A program made the translations under genes and the position numbers. Positions 34,029-44,589 of a stretch of DNA of 64,000 bases are shown piece after piece (position 1 is the stretch's first letter; the number at the start of each line of letters is the position of its first letter). Source of the stretch: Pachyseris speciosa (Eukaryota > Cnidaria > Anthozoa > Scleractinia > Pachyseridae); contig JAEMWC010000048.1 in NCBI GenBank assembly GCA_016490735.1, positions 1,370,001 through 1,434,000 of the forward strand. The letters run 5' to 3'. The notes under the pieces were generated by a model. The model was not told the DNA's origin. It did not search any database and was given only the letters and a program-made list of their open reading frames with translations.

Positions 34029-35016
34029 TAGCCTACGTGTAGCCGTACCCACCCCCGAGGAAAAACGGGAGGAGGAGCGTCTACGAAAACTTGAAACCAA
34101 TCGTGTCACAGTAATTCATGCAAGTTATGTAAGTGCGTATGTTTACACGCTTAGACAAAAGTCAAAGGCCGCGTAATGAAAAGGATTACGAGCGATTTTT
34201 GGTCAAAAGCAAGAAAACAATCTTTGATGTAAACATCGCTCTCGCAAATTCTTCGTTTACATAAGCGTACTATCAGCTTAAATTTGTTGGCAGACAAATT
34301 TATTAGAAATAATTACGTAGCAAGTTTGGAGAAAGTTAGCCTTGTTTTCCAGCCGAAGGAACCGCTATCAGAAAGCGTAAATTTGAACAATCTGCACGTC
34401 CCTTCATTACCGCTTCGTCACTCATACACGTGCTAATATTCACCAGTCATGACTCGTTCGATGATATGATCTTCCGAATCTTTGGCTAGCGCGATCGTTT
34501 TCAATCCCAGATCATTCAAATGTTGGACCTGATCTTCCATGAGCGCTGTCAGAGGTGCCACCATGAAAATAGTACACGGTTTCTTCCAAAGAAGCGATGC
34601 GATCACTAGCTGGCATCGCCTGAAATTTAATAGCTTTTCCATAGCCAGTTGGCAATGAAACACGGACAGTCTTTCCATCAAAAAACAAAGCTATGGCCTT
34701 TTGTTGCTCTTCGTGGAATTTCTGTAATCCAAAAGTCTCGCAAACCTCATATCTAGCTGCGTTAAACTCCACTTTAGTTTGTGTGGCTTCCGACACTCCG
34801 ACCGCCATATTTTCAAGTTTCTTCACCAACGAGCGAGCTCCGTTTCGGCCAATCAGTGTTCTCGAAAGTATTGATCAATGCGATTAACCTCTGAGAAACC
34901 ATTATATATTTTCATGCAAAAGAGTGACGTCACATAACACGATTCGTGTCAGGTTTTCGTAGACGTTCCCTCCTCCCGTTTTTCCTCGGGGGCTAGGTAC
35001 GGCTACACGTAGGCTA
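34029..35016. mobile_element. Pack-MULE-like element carrying a helicase fragment
   Basis: About 80 bp inverted termini start TAGCCTACGTGTAGCCGTAC and include CGAGGAAAAACGGGAGGAGG and CGTCTACGAAAAC. They are flanked by the 9 bp direct repeat AAGCTCCTG (34020-34028 and 35017-35025). Long TIRs plus a 9 bp duplication are the usual signature of Mutator-like elements. The interior holds a broken RecQ-type helicase piece and no transposase. It is therefore a non-autonomous element with a captured gene fragment. Confidence 0.7.
34433..34829 (-). pseudogene. RecQ-family DNA helicase fragment (captured)
   Basis: In the first frame, FGLQKFHEEQQKAI is followed by VSLPTGYGKA, which is the RecQ zero motif region and helicase motif I (Walker A, last Ser changed to Ala or lost at a frameshift). 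In the next frame, SLLWKKPCTIFMVAPLTALM then EDQVQHLNDLG is motif Ia (consensus SPLxxLMxDQV). Only the first quarter of a helicase core is present. The frame changes between the two blocks near 34610-34640, and no DEAH box was seen. It lies wholly between the TIRs of the 34029-35016 element and is not functional. Confidence 0.72.
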
Positions 35017-35422
35017 AAGCTCCTGTAAATGAAGCAACTGAAAGAAAAACATCCATGTTTCCAAATTAAGCGGAGACAACTTTCAAGAAATTGTTTGAAA
35101 CGCTGAGTCCAAATGCTCTAATCGAAACATAAGTTAAAGTGGTTTGTGAAGATTTTTCCAGGTAAAGAAATATAATAACAATTCTAACATTTCAGTTTCT
35201 TTCAAACAAATATTTACTAGACTTCTTGCTTTAACAAAAGTTTCGCCAGCAACAAAAAACTCCTCGTAAACTGTTCATTAAACATCGACGTACCTTCTGT
35301 TAAGTTTCCCGGCCGCCTAGTGCTCTGAACATAAACTAAACAAAATACTTGCTTTGAATGACTGAGCAAGAGCCAGACGTAAGTCTTCGACGCTTTTAGG
35401 CCGAGGCACGGACCCAAACATT

Positions 35423-35852
35423 CCGTAAAAGCTCTATTAAGCCCCCGGGGACTTATTTAATTTCAGGCTTCATTAACAGGGGGCTTATTAGAGAGGGGGC
35501 TTAATAGAGGGGGGGCTTATTTCAAATCTGAAACATTTTCGTTTTAAAACAGTTTTTGCGCAAAACTCAAACAACTGCAGTGAAATTTTATTATTTAACA
35601 AATAGCAGCAAAGAGTATTATGTGTTTGAGTGTATATTTGATTAAAAACAAGCCAATTGGGCCGAATGAAGTGGATTTTGCAACAAGGAATAGGGGGACT
35701 AATTACAAAATCTCATGTCCCAAAAGAGGGGGAGGGGCTTATTAGAGAGGGGGGGGGCTTATTGCAAAAACCGTCTTCCAAACGGGGTGCTTATTAGAGA
35801 GGCCAGGGGGGGGGGTTAATAGATAAAGGGGGGCTTAATAGAGCTTTTACGG
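35423..35852. mobile_element. MITE with CCGTAAAAGCTC TIRs (full copy)
   Basis: The ends CCGTAAAAGCTCTATTAAGC and GCTTAATAGAGCTTTTACGG are perfectly inverted over 20 bp. The interior is opposite in orientation to 1643-2020 and shares the phrase AATTACAAAATCTCATGTCC and G-rich runs. Non-coding. Confidence 0.75.
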
Positions 35853-36134
35853 TAAACGTTTTACATCTCTACAATGCTTTTCAGCAAGTGAAGATTTTAA
35901 TTTATGCCACGCATAGACCTCACGTCAAACCGTCAACTTTTTAACCAATGAAAGTTGCTTAGCTGTTGTAAATAGCCAATCAGATAGCGAGAAAACGTAT
36001 TGACAATGTTCGTGTGAGTTGGAATACACTTCATTTACTTCGTATGTTTGCGGTTGTTTACGGTGCCTTTTCTGACTAGTCATTTAAACCCGGCATTTGA
36101 CCATTTTGGGGTTTGTTATTGTAAAAAAAAAAAC

Positions 36135-36270
36135 AAATTAACGTCAGTTTTTTTATGTGTCTGTCCTCTTATTGATGACGAATTTCGTCATAACATTTAA
36201 TTGTCAATGTTATGACGCAATTTATCATCAATAACAGGACAGACACATAAAACACTGGCGTCAATTTGCT
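36135..36270. mobile_element. Fold-back element at the edge of duplication block A
   Basis: Arms TTATGTGTCTGTCCTCTTAT and AACAGGACAGACACATAA, extended by ATTGATGACGAATTTCGTCA pairing with a slightly diverged partner, around a short loop TAATTGTC. It lies directly before the start of homology between blocks A and B (36278). The matching edge in B (53690) lacks it. Confidence 0.65.
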
Positions 36271-37265
36271 AAATAACTGCGAGTGATTTATAATTCATCT
36301 TCCGAGTTCAGTGGCTCATAGCCACTTTGATTTTAATAAGATGAATGAGGTCTGTTTGCTCAAATTCACAAACTTTTTTCATTTAAAGTTGTCTTTTCCG
36401 TTGCCGTCGATAATTTTTGTGTCCCAGCTGACAATTTTTGTTGGGGAGCAATATCCTCTTTAAAGACTGATAAAACCCAGTATTTACTAACCATTGCCAA
36501 TTTCAGCTGAATGTTTACTTTATTCACCAGAATTTGGGATTAATAAACATATTCAACGAGTTCTGCAAACTATCTTTTCCGGAAATTAACAACGTAAACT
36601 GCCAACTTGAGTTAGTTTGAAAATTAATTTTATGTCATGGACCAAGTGATATGTTTTATATGGATTAAATATAGTAAACCAAAATGAAGGCGTTAAAAGG
36701 CAAAGTGGTTTATTCATTTACAATCAACGTTTTTAAATGGACAATCCGAGGCTATTTCGTAATTTGGATATTGGAAAACGGAAGTACTGAACGAAATACA
36801 GTTCATGTTTTACAGCTTCTTTTAATTTACTACCAACACCTTCAATGATATACGTACCTTCATTGCTTAACAAACTTCTGCAAAAAGTGCGGTTTGAACC
36901 ACTTTAAATTAAAATGACCCAGGACAAATAAGTGATTTACAGAAATAGCTTTATTTTGCGATCACGAACGGGTTTTAAATTTCTAATTTAAGTCGACGGT
37001 TAAAGTTTTTCTCGACGTCGAGGATAACTTGAAACAACAGGAATTTTGACAAAAAGTACCAAAAATGCATTGGTTCTCAACAGTTTAAACTTATCACCAT
37101 ATCTAAGACTTCCTTTTTGTGTCATTTTTATTAGATTTACCTTGTTTTAATTAAAGTTTTAAATAATATTTTTGGTCCCTGCTGTCTCATTAATTGAGAA
37201 GTTTCTCTGATGCGTTTGTTTATTTATTCATTCATTTTCGGAAGTTATGTGGGCTTTACAAAAAG

Positions 37266-37362
37266 TATATAAGGAAAGAGACATTTGAGCTACTCGTTTC
37301 CCTATAAGTTCAGAGATCGGAAAGAATTAAGACATTCGTGACCAGCTGCTCTTTTTCTGCAG
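37266..37362 (+). promoter_or_regulatory. Putative core promoter and leader exon for the 39098 GPCR
   Basis: TATATAAGG at 37266-37274 is followed by ACATTTGAGC, TTCGTGACCAGC and CTGCAG/GTAGGA, a plausible donor after 37362. A matching acceptor could be the pyrimidine-rich CTTTACGTCACTTTAG just before GCTAGCGG near 38893. This would remove a 5' UTR intron of about 1.5 kb. It is conserved in three other units. Confidence 0.45.
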
Positions 37363-39097
37363 GTAGGAGGAAAATATATTATTTTCCCGTCCTTTCCCTG
37401 CTTTTGACATATTTTAGCCAATAGTTTTTGGTCGAAAATCCGATCCGTCCACGGAACAAAGGTCTGTCTATCTGTCGAATGTGTTTCTGTCCAAAGATCC
37501 TCAGTAGCATCAGATATGGTGATGTAGAAATAGTGGAGTTTTCTTCAAAAAGTAATGAATGCGGTCTGCTATAACTCGAACAGAAAGTGAGGCCTTATTC
37601 ATATGTACAATTCAGGCTGGTGATGAAATCCAGACTTAAAGGCTATTCGCCTCATGATGTATGTGTAGTACCGGCTCACTGTTTTTTTGTTTTTTTGTTT
37701 ATCACGGTCCTTTTCTTTAAGCTCCTCATGTGTTTTACTTGTCCCACTTGTGTTTCCCTCGATGGTTTTACTTCCGGGGCTTGAACTTCATTCTACAGGA
37801 TTGGCATACGAAAAACCACTCGTATTGAAAATATGGAAACCAGCTAGGACCTTCGCAGCCGCCAGTTGTTCAAAGAGCAGAAATCTTTATTCAGAGGATG
37901 AAATGTGTTATTGTAACAAATACATGTTTATGCGCTGGGTAGCGACTTACTCTCAGGATAATGTTATCCCGGCTAAGTTTGAACAAATGGGTCCGAGAGT
38001 TTTCCAATTCGCAAATGCACCTTTTGTTTCCCTAAATTTCTTTTTATCCATCACCTGAAATTCATCTCACGAATTCGTGAAAAGCAAGTTATGGCAGTTT
38101 ATTTATGTGTTAAAGGCTGTGAAACAAAATGATCTAAGAGAAAACAGCAAGAAGTTCCGAGCCCTCCGCTTTGATTTCCTCGGTTGTGTGCCCCAGCTGT
38201 TTTCTTTCAGAAGCGTCAAGAAAACCACTTCTCTCCCCCTCAGTGCCGGAGGCTTCTCAAATGGAAGCCATGGCTAGTTAAACGGACAACCTATTTATTT
38301 TAGTTCTCTAAAGCTGAGGGATTGAGATTTATTTTTTTGCCTTTGATCATAAGCCCAGCGGCCTAACAACTTCCTGACTGTTCTTGATGGGTGAAAAAAA
38401 CAGGGACCTTGACAGTAACTTCCCACAGTAAAGTAAGAACTAACAATAACGGATAAAAATAACGGATAAGGGAGAGATCTCTAAGAATTCTATGAACTCC
38501 TTCTGTTAGGTAAACACTAGAGAAGTTTTAAGCGTCGCACAGATCTGAGACTTACGTGAATATGAATATATGAAGATCATGTCAGATTGAATTGCCGATT
38601 GATCTGAGGCTTTATATAAACACTTTTCATAAGGGCGCCCGACAAATTATTCCTTTATTTTTATGATAATTAGCCTTGCCATGTGCAAAATTCAATAGAA
38701 TTTTTACTTTAAAGTGAGGTCAGTAAGGCTAATTAACATACATACAACAGAATTAATTAAATCGTTCGCGATTATGGAAAAGGTCATGCAACCTATCAAT
38801 TATACAGTTCGGATACATTGAAATGTTGTAAAAATCAATTATATCAGTAACTGTAATGAAACAACCTTCTTTTTCTCTTTACGTCACTTTAGCTAGCGGT
38901 TAAAAGATGGAGTTTTTCAACTTAATATTGACGACAGTTTATTCGTGATCTTTTAATAAACAAGGAGGACTCCACGAAGACATAAGCTTGGCCTAGGAAT
39001 TTCAAGCGAACAAAGCCCATTTTGTGGCATTCAGGCAAAGAAGAGAGCAGGAAAAAGAAATACTAATTGACGATAAATTTCAAAGATCAAAAGGAAT

Positions 39098-40147
39098 ATG
39101 AGCTCATCGTTGAACTTTTCATCAAGCGCAATAACATCTCCGACTCCACCAGCAACTCGAGGAATCAGTCTTAGTCCGGTGTTTCAGGCCACTTACTCCA
39201 CAGTCTCAATCATAGCGATACTTGGAAACACCATGACCATTTTCATCTTCATCTCGGACAAGAAGCTGCTACAAAAATCCTACAATATATTGATTCTAAC
39301 CCTGGCTGTAGCAGATGTACTGACCGCTGTCCAGCTGATCACAAGCCCCGCTTTTGTGCTTGGCAATATGTTTCCCTACCCCACCGACCCCTTCCTGGGA
39401 GAAATCTTCTGTCGAATAATATGGAGCCGTGTGTTTCTCTTTCAACTCGTAGTTTTCTCGGCGTATATCGTCTTGGCCTTGGCGACGGAGCGATGGTTTG
39501 GGATTGTGAAGCCTCACAAATACAAAGTTGTCTTCAACAGGAAAAGAGTCATCGGCTACATCATTTTCTCATGGGTGTGGTCCTTTTCCCTCACTTGTTC
39601 CGGTTTATTTGAAACAAGGTACAGTTCATCCTCAGATAAAATATGCGAATTCCAGTTTTATTTGTCAGGTTCCTTCTTTCGTGTGTTCACGTCCGTCCTG
39701 CAAGTGACGATGAAGATGATTTTTCCATGCCTTGTCATCATTGGCTTGTACATCCACATGGCTGTGAAGACGAGCAAGTCAAGCGTGTCGTCAGCTGAGA
39801 GTAAAGCCAAGCTGCGCGGAAAGATGACCCGAATGATCGTTTCTATGGGCTTTATTTTGATCATCTGCTTTATTCCAAACCAAATCTACCTGGTCTTTGC
39901 CCAGGCGGGAAAGGCCAAGCTGAATACCAAGACGCACCATTTCTTGTCGCTTCTTGTTTTTGTCAACAGCTGTGTCAATCCGCTTGTTTATGGGCTGGGC
40001 AACAACAGCTACCGACAACGCTACCGAACAATTCTAATTTCCATGTGTCCCAGGGTGCTCGTGGGGGATGCCAACATGGAAAATGGGTACAGCGCCAGAC
40101 AGGCACGTCGTATTCAACCATCTAGGGAAGAAGAAAATGATGTCTAA
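39098..40147 (+). CDS. Class A (rhodopsin-type) GPCR, intact
   Basis: A complete 349-residue orphan receptor, single coding exon, ATG 39098, TAA 40145-40147. It has a Ser/Thr-rich extracellular N-terminus with NFS (residues 6-8), TM1 GN at 43-44, TM2 LAVAD at 69-73, the TM3 Cys 105, ERW 131-133 for DRY, TM4 Trp about 161, the ECL2 Cys about 183, TM5 Pro 210, a lysine/arginine-rich third loop (KAKLRGKMTR), TM6 CFIPNQ 257-262 and TM7 NPLVY 294-298. Helix 8 is SYRQRYR, Cys 317 could be palmitoylated, and the tail is acidic. It is the best-preserved member of its subgroup; the copy in block B is frameshifted and the block C copy has a stop. Ligand and tissue are unknown. Confidence 0.94.
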   Translation: MSSSLNFSSSAITSPTPPATRGISLSPVFQATYSTVSIIAILGNTMTIFIFISDKKLLQKSYNILILTLAVADVLTAVQLITSPAFVLGNMFPYPTDPFLGEIFCRIIWSRVFLFQLVVFSAYIVLALATERWFGIVKPHKYKVVFNRKRVIGYIIFSWVWSFSLTCSGLFETRYSSSSDKICEFQFYLSGSFFRVFTSVLQVTMKMIFPCLVIIGLYIHMAVKTSKSSVSSAESKAKLRGKMTRMIVSMGFILIICFIPNQIYLVFAQAGKAKLNTKTHHFLSLLVFVNSCVNPLVYGLGNNSYRQRYRTILISMCPRVLVGDANMENGYSARQARRIQPSREEENDV

Positions 40148-40164
40148 ACAGCACGGCAAAGCCG

Positions 40165-40440
40165 TGTTAAAATCACCATTATCATCACCATTATCGTCAT
40201 CGCCGTCGTCATCGTCATTGCCATTGTCACGGCAAAGTTATATTAGTGTCATCATCATTATCATCATTATCAGTGTCATCATCATTATCGTTGCCATTGT
40301 CATTGTCATTGTCATCGTCATCGTCATTGTTATGGCCATTGTCATCGTTATCGTCATCGTTATAGTTATAGTTATCGTTATCGTTATCGTTATCGTTATC
40401 GTTATCGTTATTGTTACTGTTATTGTTATTGTTTATTTTT
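40165..40440. repeat. Trinucleotide/hexanucleotide tract after the 39098 GPCR
   Basis: Mixed ATC, CATTGT and CGTTAT repeats lie at the same place as the 1.5 kb satellite in block C. A diverged, shorter allele of the same array. The sequence TGTATCGAAAAGGAAAATG follows. Confidence 0.85.
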
Positions 40441-42273
40441 TGTATCGAAAAGGAAAATGAAAAAAAAAAATGAAGTACGCCCACGCTATTCAAATATAAT
40501 TACTACGAAACGATTATTTTTCTTTTTCATATAATGGTAGATGACTTTAGTCCTTAAAGTGAACCTAACCCAATTAGACTTTATTTTCAGTTTTGGACTT
40601 TTTACGATCTTCAAAACTTACGATAAACGAAGCATCATTTGGTACACGACCGAGTCAGAAGGGGCGTGGATCTGTTCCTAATTTGACGTCACAGTCTGCT
40701 TTGCATGCGTGTTAACAAAGACTTACAGTAATGCAAATCAGTTTTTGACGTCAAATCAGGAATAAACCCAGCCCCTTACTAGCTCAGTCGTGTGACGAAT
40801 GATGGCTGGATTTTGTCACTTTTACAGCCTATAAGAAGTCAAGATTTGGTAAAAAAAAAAAAAAAAGAAAAAGAAAAAGAAAAATGACGCAAAAAGGTGT
40901 AATGCGTTTTGAACAGGTACAAACATTTATTTTATCGAAAAAATATTTTGGGATTAGGTGCACTTTAAGAGGACAAGGGTGAAAGCATATTGGTTTACTG
41001 AGGTCACACAGTGTGCCAAGAGACATGAATCGCGATGACGTGGTTTGTGCACTAAGTACAATCTGATTGAGCGATGGGCTGTGTTTATTACTGTCTTGAG
41101 ATGTACTGAAAGACTTTTTCTTCTTAAGCATTGAGCTGCAATTGTGTCATGCCAGTTTTGGAAGAACCAGTTCTGTAAGAGCTCAGCACTGCAGGTCGCC
41201 CCCTTTCTTCCAAGCAAGGGGAAGTGTACTAAGACGTACTGACTTAGGTCACTTGAATTCTGCATCTCTGCTGGGAGTTGATTGAAAAATTGTGAAGGCC
41301 TCTTAAAATGTCGTCACTGACAGAGTAAGTAAGTCAAGAAAAAGACGCCACGTTTACATGTATAAAACTGTTGCCTGTTAGGGATGACGTAATGAAAACA
41401 GTGCGTGCTTGTAACCAATCAAAATTGAGATAGTGACGACAAGGCGCAATAATATCAAAGACCGTGCTTGTGTCGGATCGATTTGAAAGACTAGTATCGG
41501 TTAACAGTCACGTGCTAGATAACTACACTCACACGTTACAGAAGCACATCACTTGACTTTCGTTTGATTGTAAATAGGAATGAGATGTTTATTGATTAGG
41601 CTTAGAAGCTGGCAAAATCTCTACGTTTAACTGATAATTCTGAATACATATCTCCTGAAAACTCAAAAGACTATCTGAAATTTAAGGCAAGGATGTGAAT
41701 GGATATAGTTAGTAAGTTTTCGGTAAAGCATTATTTTTGAAGCAGAAATTGCACTCATTTTTGATAGCTGAAAGGCACTTACCAATATACAATCATGTAA
41801 AATAGAATAGAATGGTAACAGTCACTAATACGTTAAAGAATGTTATTAGTGTACCCACTCCTAAAATAAGTCAAAGTAAGTTGAATGCATACAGTAAAAA
41901 CCCGCAAGTAAGAACCTACATTTTTAGGAGTTAGCCCAAACAGGTTCTTATATAAATGGTACTTAACAAAATTTTAGGCTATTCAGGTTCTTAAAATAGG
42001 TTCTTATTCTTGGAGAAAAACACACCTGCATAACAAGTTGGTAATTGTCCTATATTTTAGTTTTATTCACCACACCACCCCTATAAATTTGTATATTTAC
42101 ATCTAATTATATGCTTTGCCTAGCTGTACTAAGCTTTAACTGTAACATTTAAAAAAAGAATATTAAAAACGGGTAAACAGAGCCCAAAATTTCTATAAAT
42201 TTATGGTCCTTCTTTCAACTTGATCCAGTTTAGTTCAAAGCCAAAACATGGTATAATATCAACTGTATAACTG

Positions 42274-43987
42274 TCAAAATGTATAGTCCTCAAGTCCTTG
42301 AGGCTTAATCATGTCATCATCACTTCCATCAATAGTGATTAAGCATCCTGTTTTCTGAAAAAGTCCTTTGATAAAATCTCTGTCCTTCACCAGTACCCTC
42401 CATGCTGCACCTGCCCACTTTGTCATGAGGATTCTCCTCTGTCGCGCAGTTATTTTGTCGTGCCACAGTTCTAAATTGTCCTTCTCTTCAAGCCACTTGT
42501 CCATCTCCTGTCCAATTTTGGTTTTTAGCATTTTACCAAACCCTGCATCAATGGGTTGTATCTTGTCAGTGTGGTTTTCAGGCAAAAGATATACAATAGT
42601 GTTGAGTTCATGTCTGCAAGTATCATGGAACTTCTTGTCTTGTTGTTACATTGTCAGCAAAGATAACTTTCTCTTCTGGTGAGTTGCCAATGCCTGAAGC
42701 AAGTGTTTTGGTTACCCATTGCATATTAATATCACTGTCTATCCAGGCACAGCTTTGAAAGTAAACGTCAACCCCCTCATCATATTGAGCTTTCTCTTCT
42801 GTACTAATATTTCCTTTTCCCCGAAATACAATACCCAGCTTGACGTTTTGTTGACCCTCTGCCCGAATGCAAAGCTGCAAAGTAGCTTGCCTCTTGTCCA
42901 GGCCACTTGAAGGTTGTGAAACCCACACTTGCTCACTCCCTTTCATTTCATAAGTTTTATCTTGATCAATCACAAAAGGAAGGGGTACTTGATCGACATT
43001 GTACCTGTTTTGGGGTAGCCAACGCCCATATTTACCATCCAGCTTAGCATTATTTTGCCGTCTTGTTGTTTTGAGGGATGTTCTAAGATTTCTGTGGAAA
43101 CGCTGAATTGTCTCCTTACCGTCACTGGCTGCAGACTTTTTCTTGTTCGATCGTCTCCGGATAGCAATGTTATGGCGCTTTTTGAACCTCTGAAACCAGT
43201 TGTCACTAGCTTTGAATTTCTGAGCTGCCTCTTTTCTGTAACATGCCTCAACCTTTTCCTTCATTTTCTCTTTCAACCACAGTTTTGAAATCTTGCATCC
43301 TTTTGCTCTTCGGAGTTTAAACTCCACAACAACACGCTCAGCCGCAAGTGGAAACTTCTCGGCTTTTACTTTTCCACACACAAGTTGTCTTCTTTGCCGT
43401 GTAGGTCTTGCTGCGCCTTTGTTCTTCTTTGTCTTGTTGAGAGCTAGCTGACTTCGAAGTTTTACCCGGTCCTTGTTCCATTTAACTACCAATGATTTGC
43501 TGACCCCTCTTCTTTCTGCAACCTTTTCCCAGAGCTTTTTTGTCTTAAGCTCTTTCATAGTATCTAGAAGATCCAGAGTTTTTATCTTGAAATCAGCTAT
43601 GGTGTAAGATTTCCTCTGATTCTCTCCTCGACGATTGTTGGTCTTGATTCCAGATTCACGATCCTCTATCTCGGTCAAATCGCATGTGGTTTCTAGAGTT
43701 TCTTCCTCCACATCTTTCTGATCAGTAGCTTGGTTAGCACTGTTTGAAGTTTTCGATGAAGAGCTGCTTTGGGTGAGTTTTGATTTCGGCAGCTGATCTG
43801 GATGTTTGAATCGCACGTGAGTAGCGAGATATTTCTCCTCCGCAAACGAATTGTGGCAAATTTCACACTTTACGGGCTTGTCAGGAAGCTCGACTGTCTT
43901 TGAAAGGCCTGCAGATACATCAAAGAGCTTGCCACTTTTTGTTTCTACTTGTTTCTTGAAACCAAAGTGGAATAAAGTGTGATTCAT
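42274..43987 (-). pseudogene. pogo/Tigger-like DDE transposase, frameshifted
   Basis: The first 454 residues (ATG 43987) include a C2H2 zinc finger at 41-61 (CEIC...H-x4-H). A helix-turn-helix region follows at about 128-175 (SYTIADFK, GVSKSLVVKW), then a CENP-B/Tc5-type DNA-binding domain at about 212-282 (FKASDNWFQRFKKRHNI), then the DDE domain with NVDQ (Asp 332) and FADN (Asp 445). The frame breaks just after ADNV near 42640 and stops at 42623. Homology resumes in the next frame with QPIDAGFGK (third catalytic Asp) and RRILMTKW, ending at 42274. One small indel thus inactivates it. The zinc finger upstream of the pogo-type domains is unusual in my experience of this family. Confidence 0.88.
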
Positions 43988-44241
43988 TTCCTAAGCTGGA
44001 GCAAGTCTAGTCGAGAAATCCCACAGCTGTCAGACTCATGTGTGTTGAAGCGCTGAAGCGTTGTGTTTACATTACTGCTGGACAGGAAATGACGTATTTC
44101 TTGAAACTCAATGCAAATGGCCAGCGGAACTACCCAAACTCTTCACACATTCTTGTCGAAAACAACTCACAAATCGTGCAAAATTCAGCTGTTTCCTTTA
44201 CTTTGTTTGCCGCATTATTTGGCACAAGGTAGAAATTGATA

Positions 44242-44589
44242 ATGTCTGGAGTGCATGAGGTGTTTGTGGAGTCAAGTGTTCGAGTTTATCACGCATACTT
44301 TAAATATTGGACTGTACGTGTAGGGGATCTCATGATGTGTGAAATTGAAGAAGATAATCCCCATGACAAATATGCTATGGCAGTGAAGAATGAATCTGGT
44401 CAAACTGTGGGTCATATACCTATTGAGATTTCGAAGATTATGAACAAGTTTATTCGTGACTGTGGAGAGGTTGATGTGGAGTGCATTGGACACAGATATA
44501 ATGTCGGCCAAGGAAAAGGACTCGAGATTCCTGTGGACTATAGGCTGATTGGGAATCAGCAGTATCTACAGAGAGTAGTGAGAAGCTGA
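44242..44589 (+). CDS. HIRAN-domain-like protein encoded inside the transposon
   Basis: 115 residues from ATG 44242 (a longer frame starts only at a TTG). Almost the whole protein resembles a HIRAN domain, the fold that binds 3' DNA ends in HLTF/Rad5. A hydrophobic/aromatic start (VYHAYFKYWTVRVGD) leads to MCEIEEDNPHDKYAMAVKNE, matching the NPxDxxAI(A)V core, then GQTVGHIPIEISKIM, matching G..(V/L)GY(I/V)P...A. It has no helicase or nuclease. It is intact, lies within the TIRs of 41892-45051, and faces away from the transposase with 254 bp between the two start codons, so a shared bidirectional promoter is likely. A role in transposition, target or end recognition is inference only. Confidence 0.75.
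   Translation: MSGVHEVFVESSVRVYHAYFKYWTVRVGDLMMCEIEEDNPHDKYAMAVKNESGQTVGHIPIEISKIMNKFIRDCGEVDVECIGHRYNVGQGKGLEIPVDYRLIGNQQYLQRVVRS

Noticed and set aside
37687..38058. 123-residue open frame conserved in block B (55233-55490)
   Set aside because: It begins at a TTG, is cut by a stop in block B, and the few differences include more amino-acid-changing than silent ones. It lies in the putative 5' UTR intron.
40829..41265. Two minus-strand frames of about 100 residues, one conserved in block B
   Set aside because: They start at non-ATG codons or are broken in block B by indels, and end in a poly-A/T tract. Most likely duplicated non-coding 3' flank.
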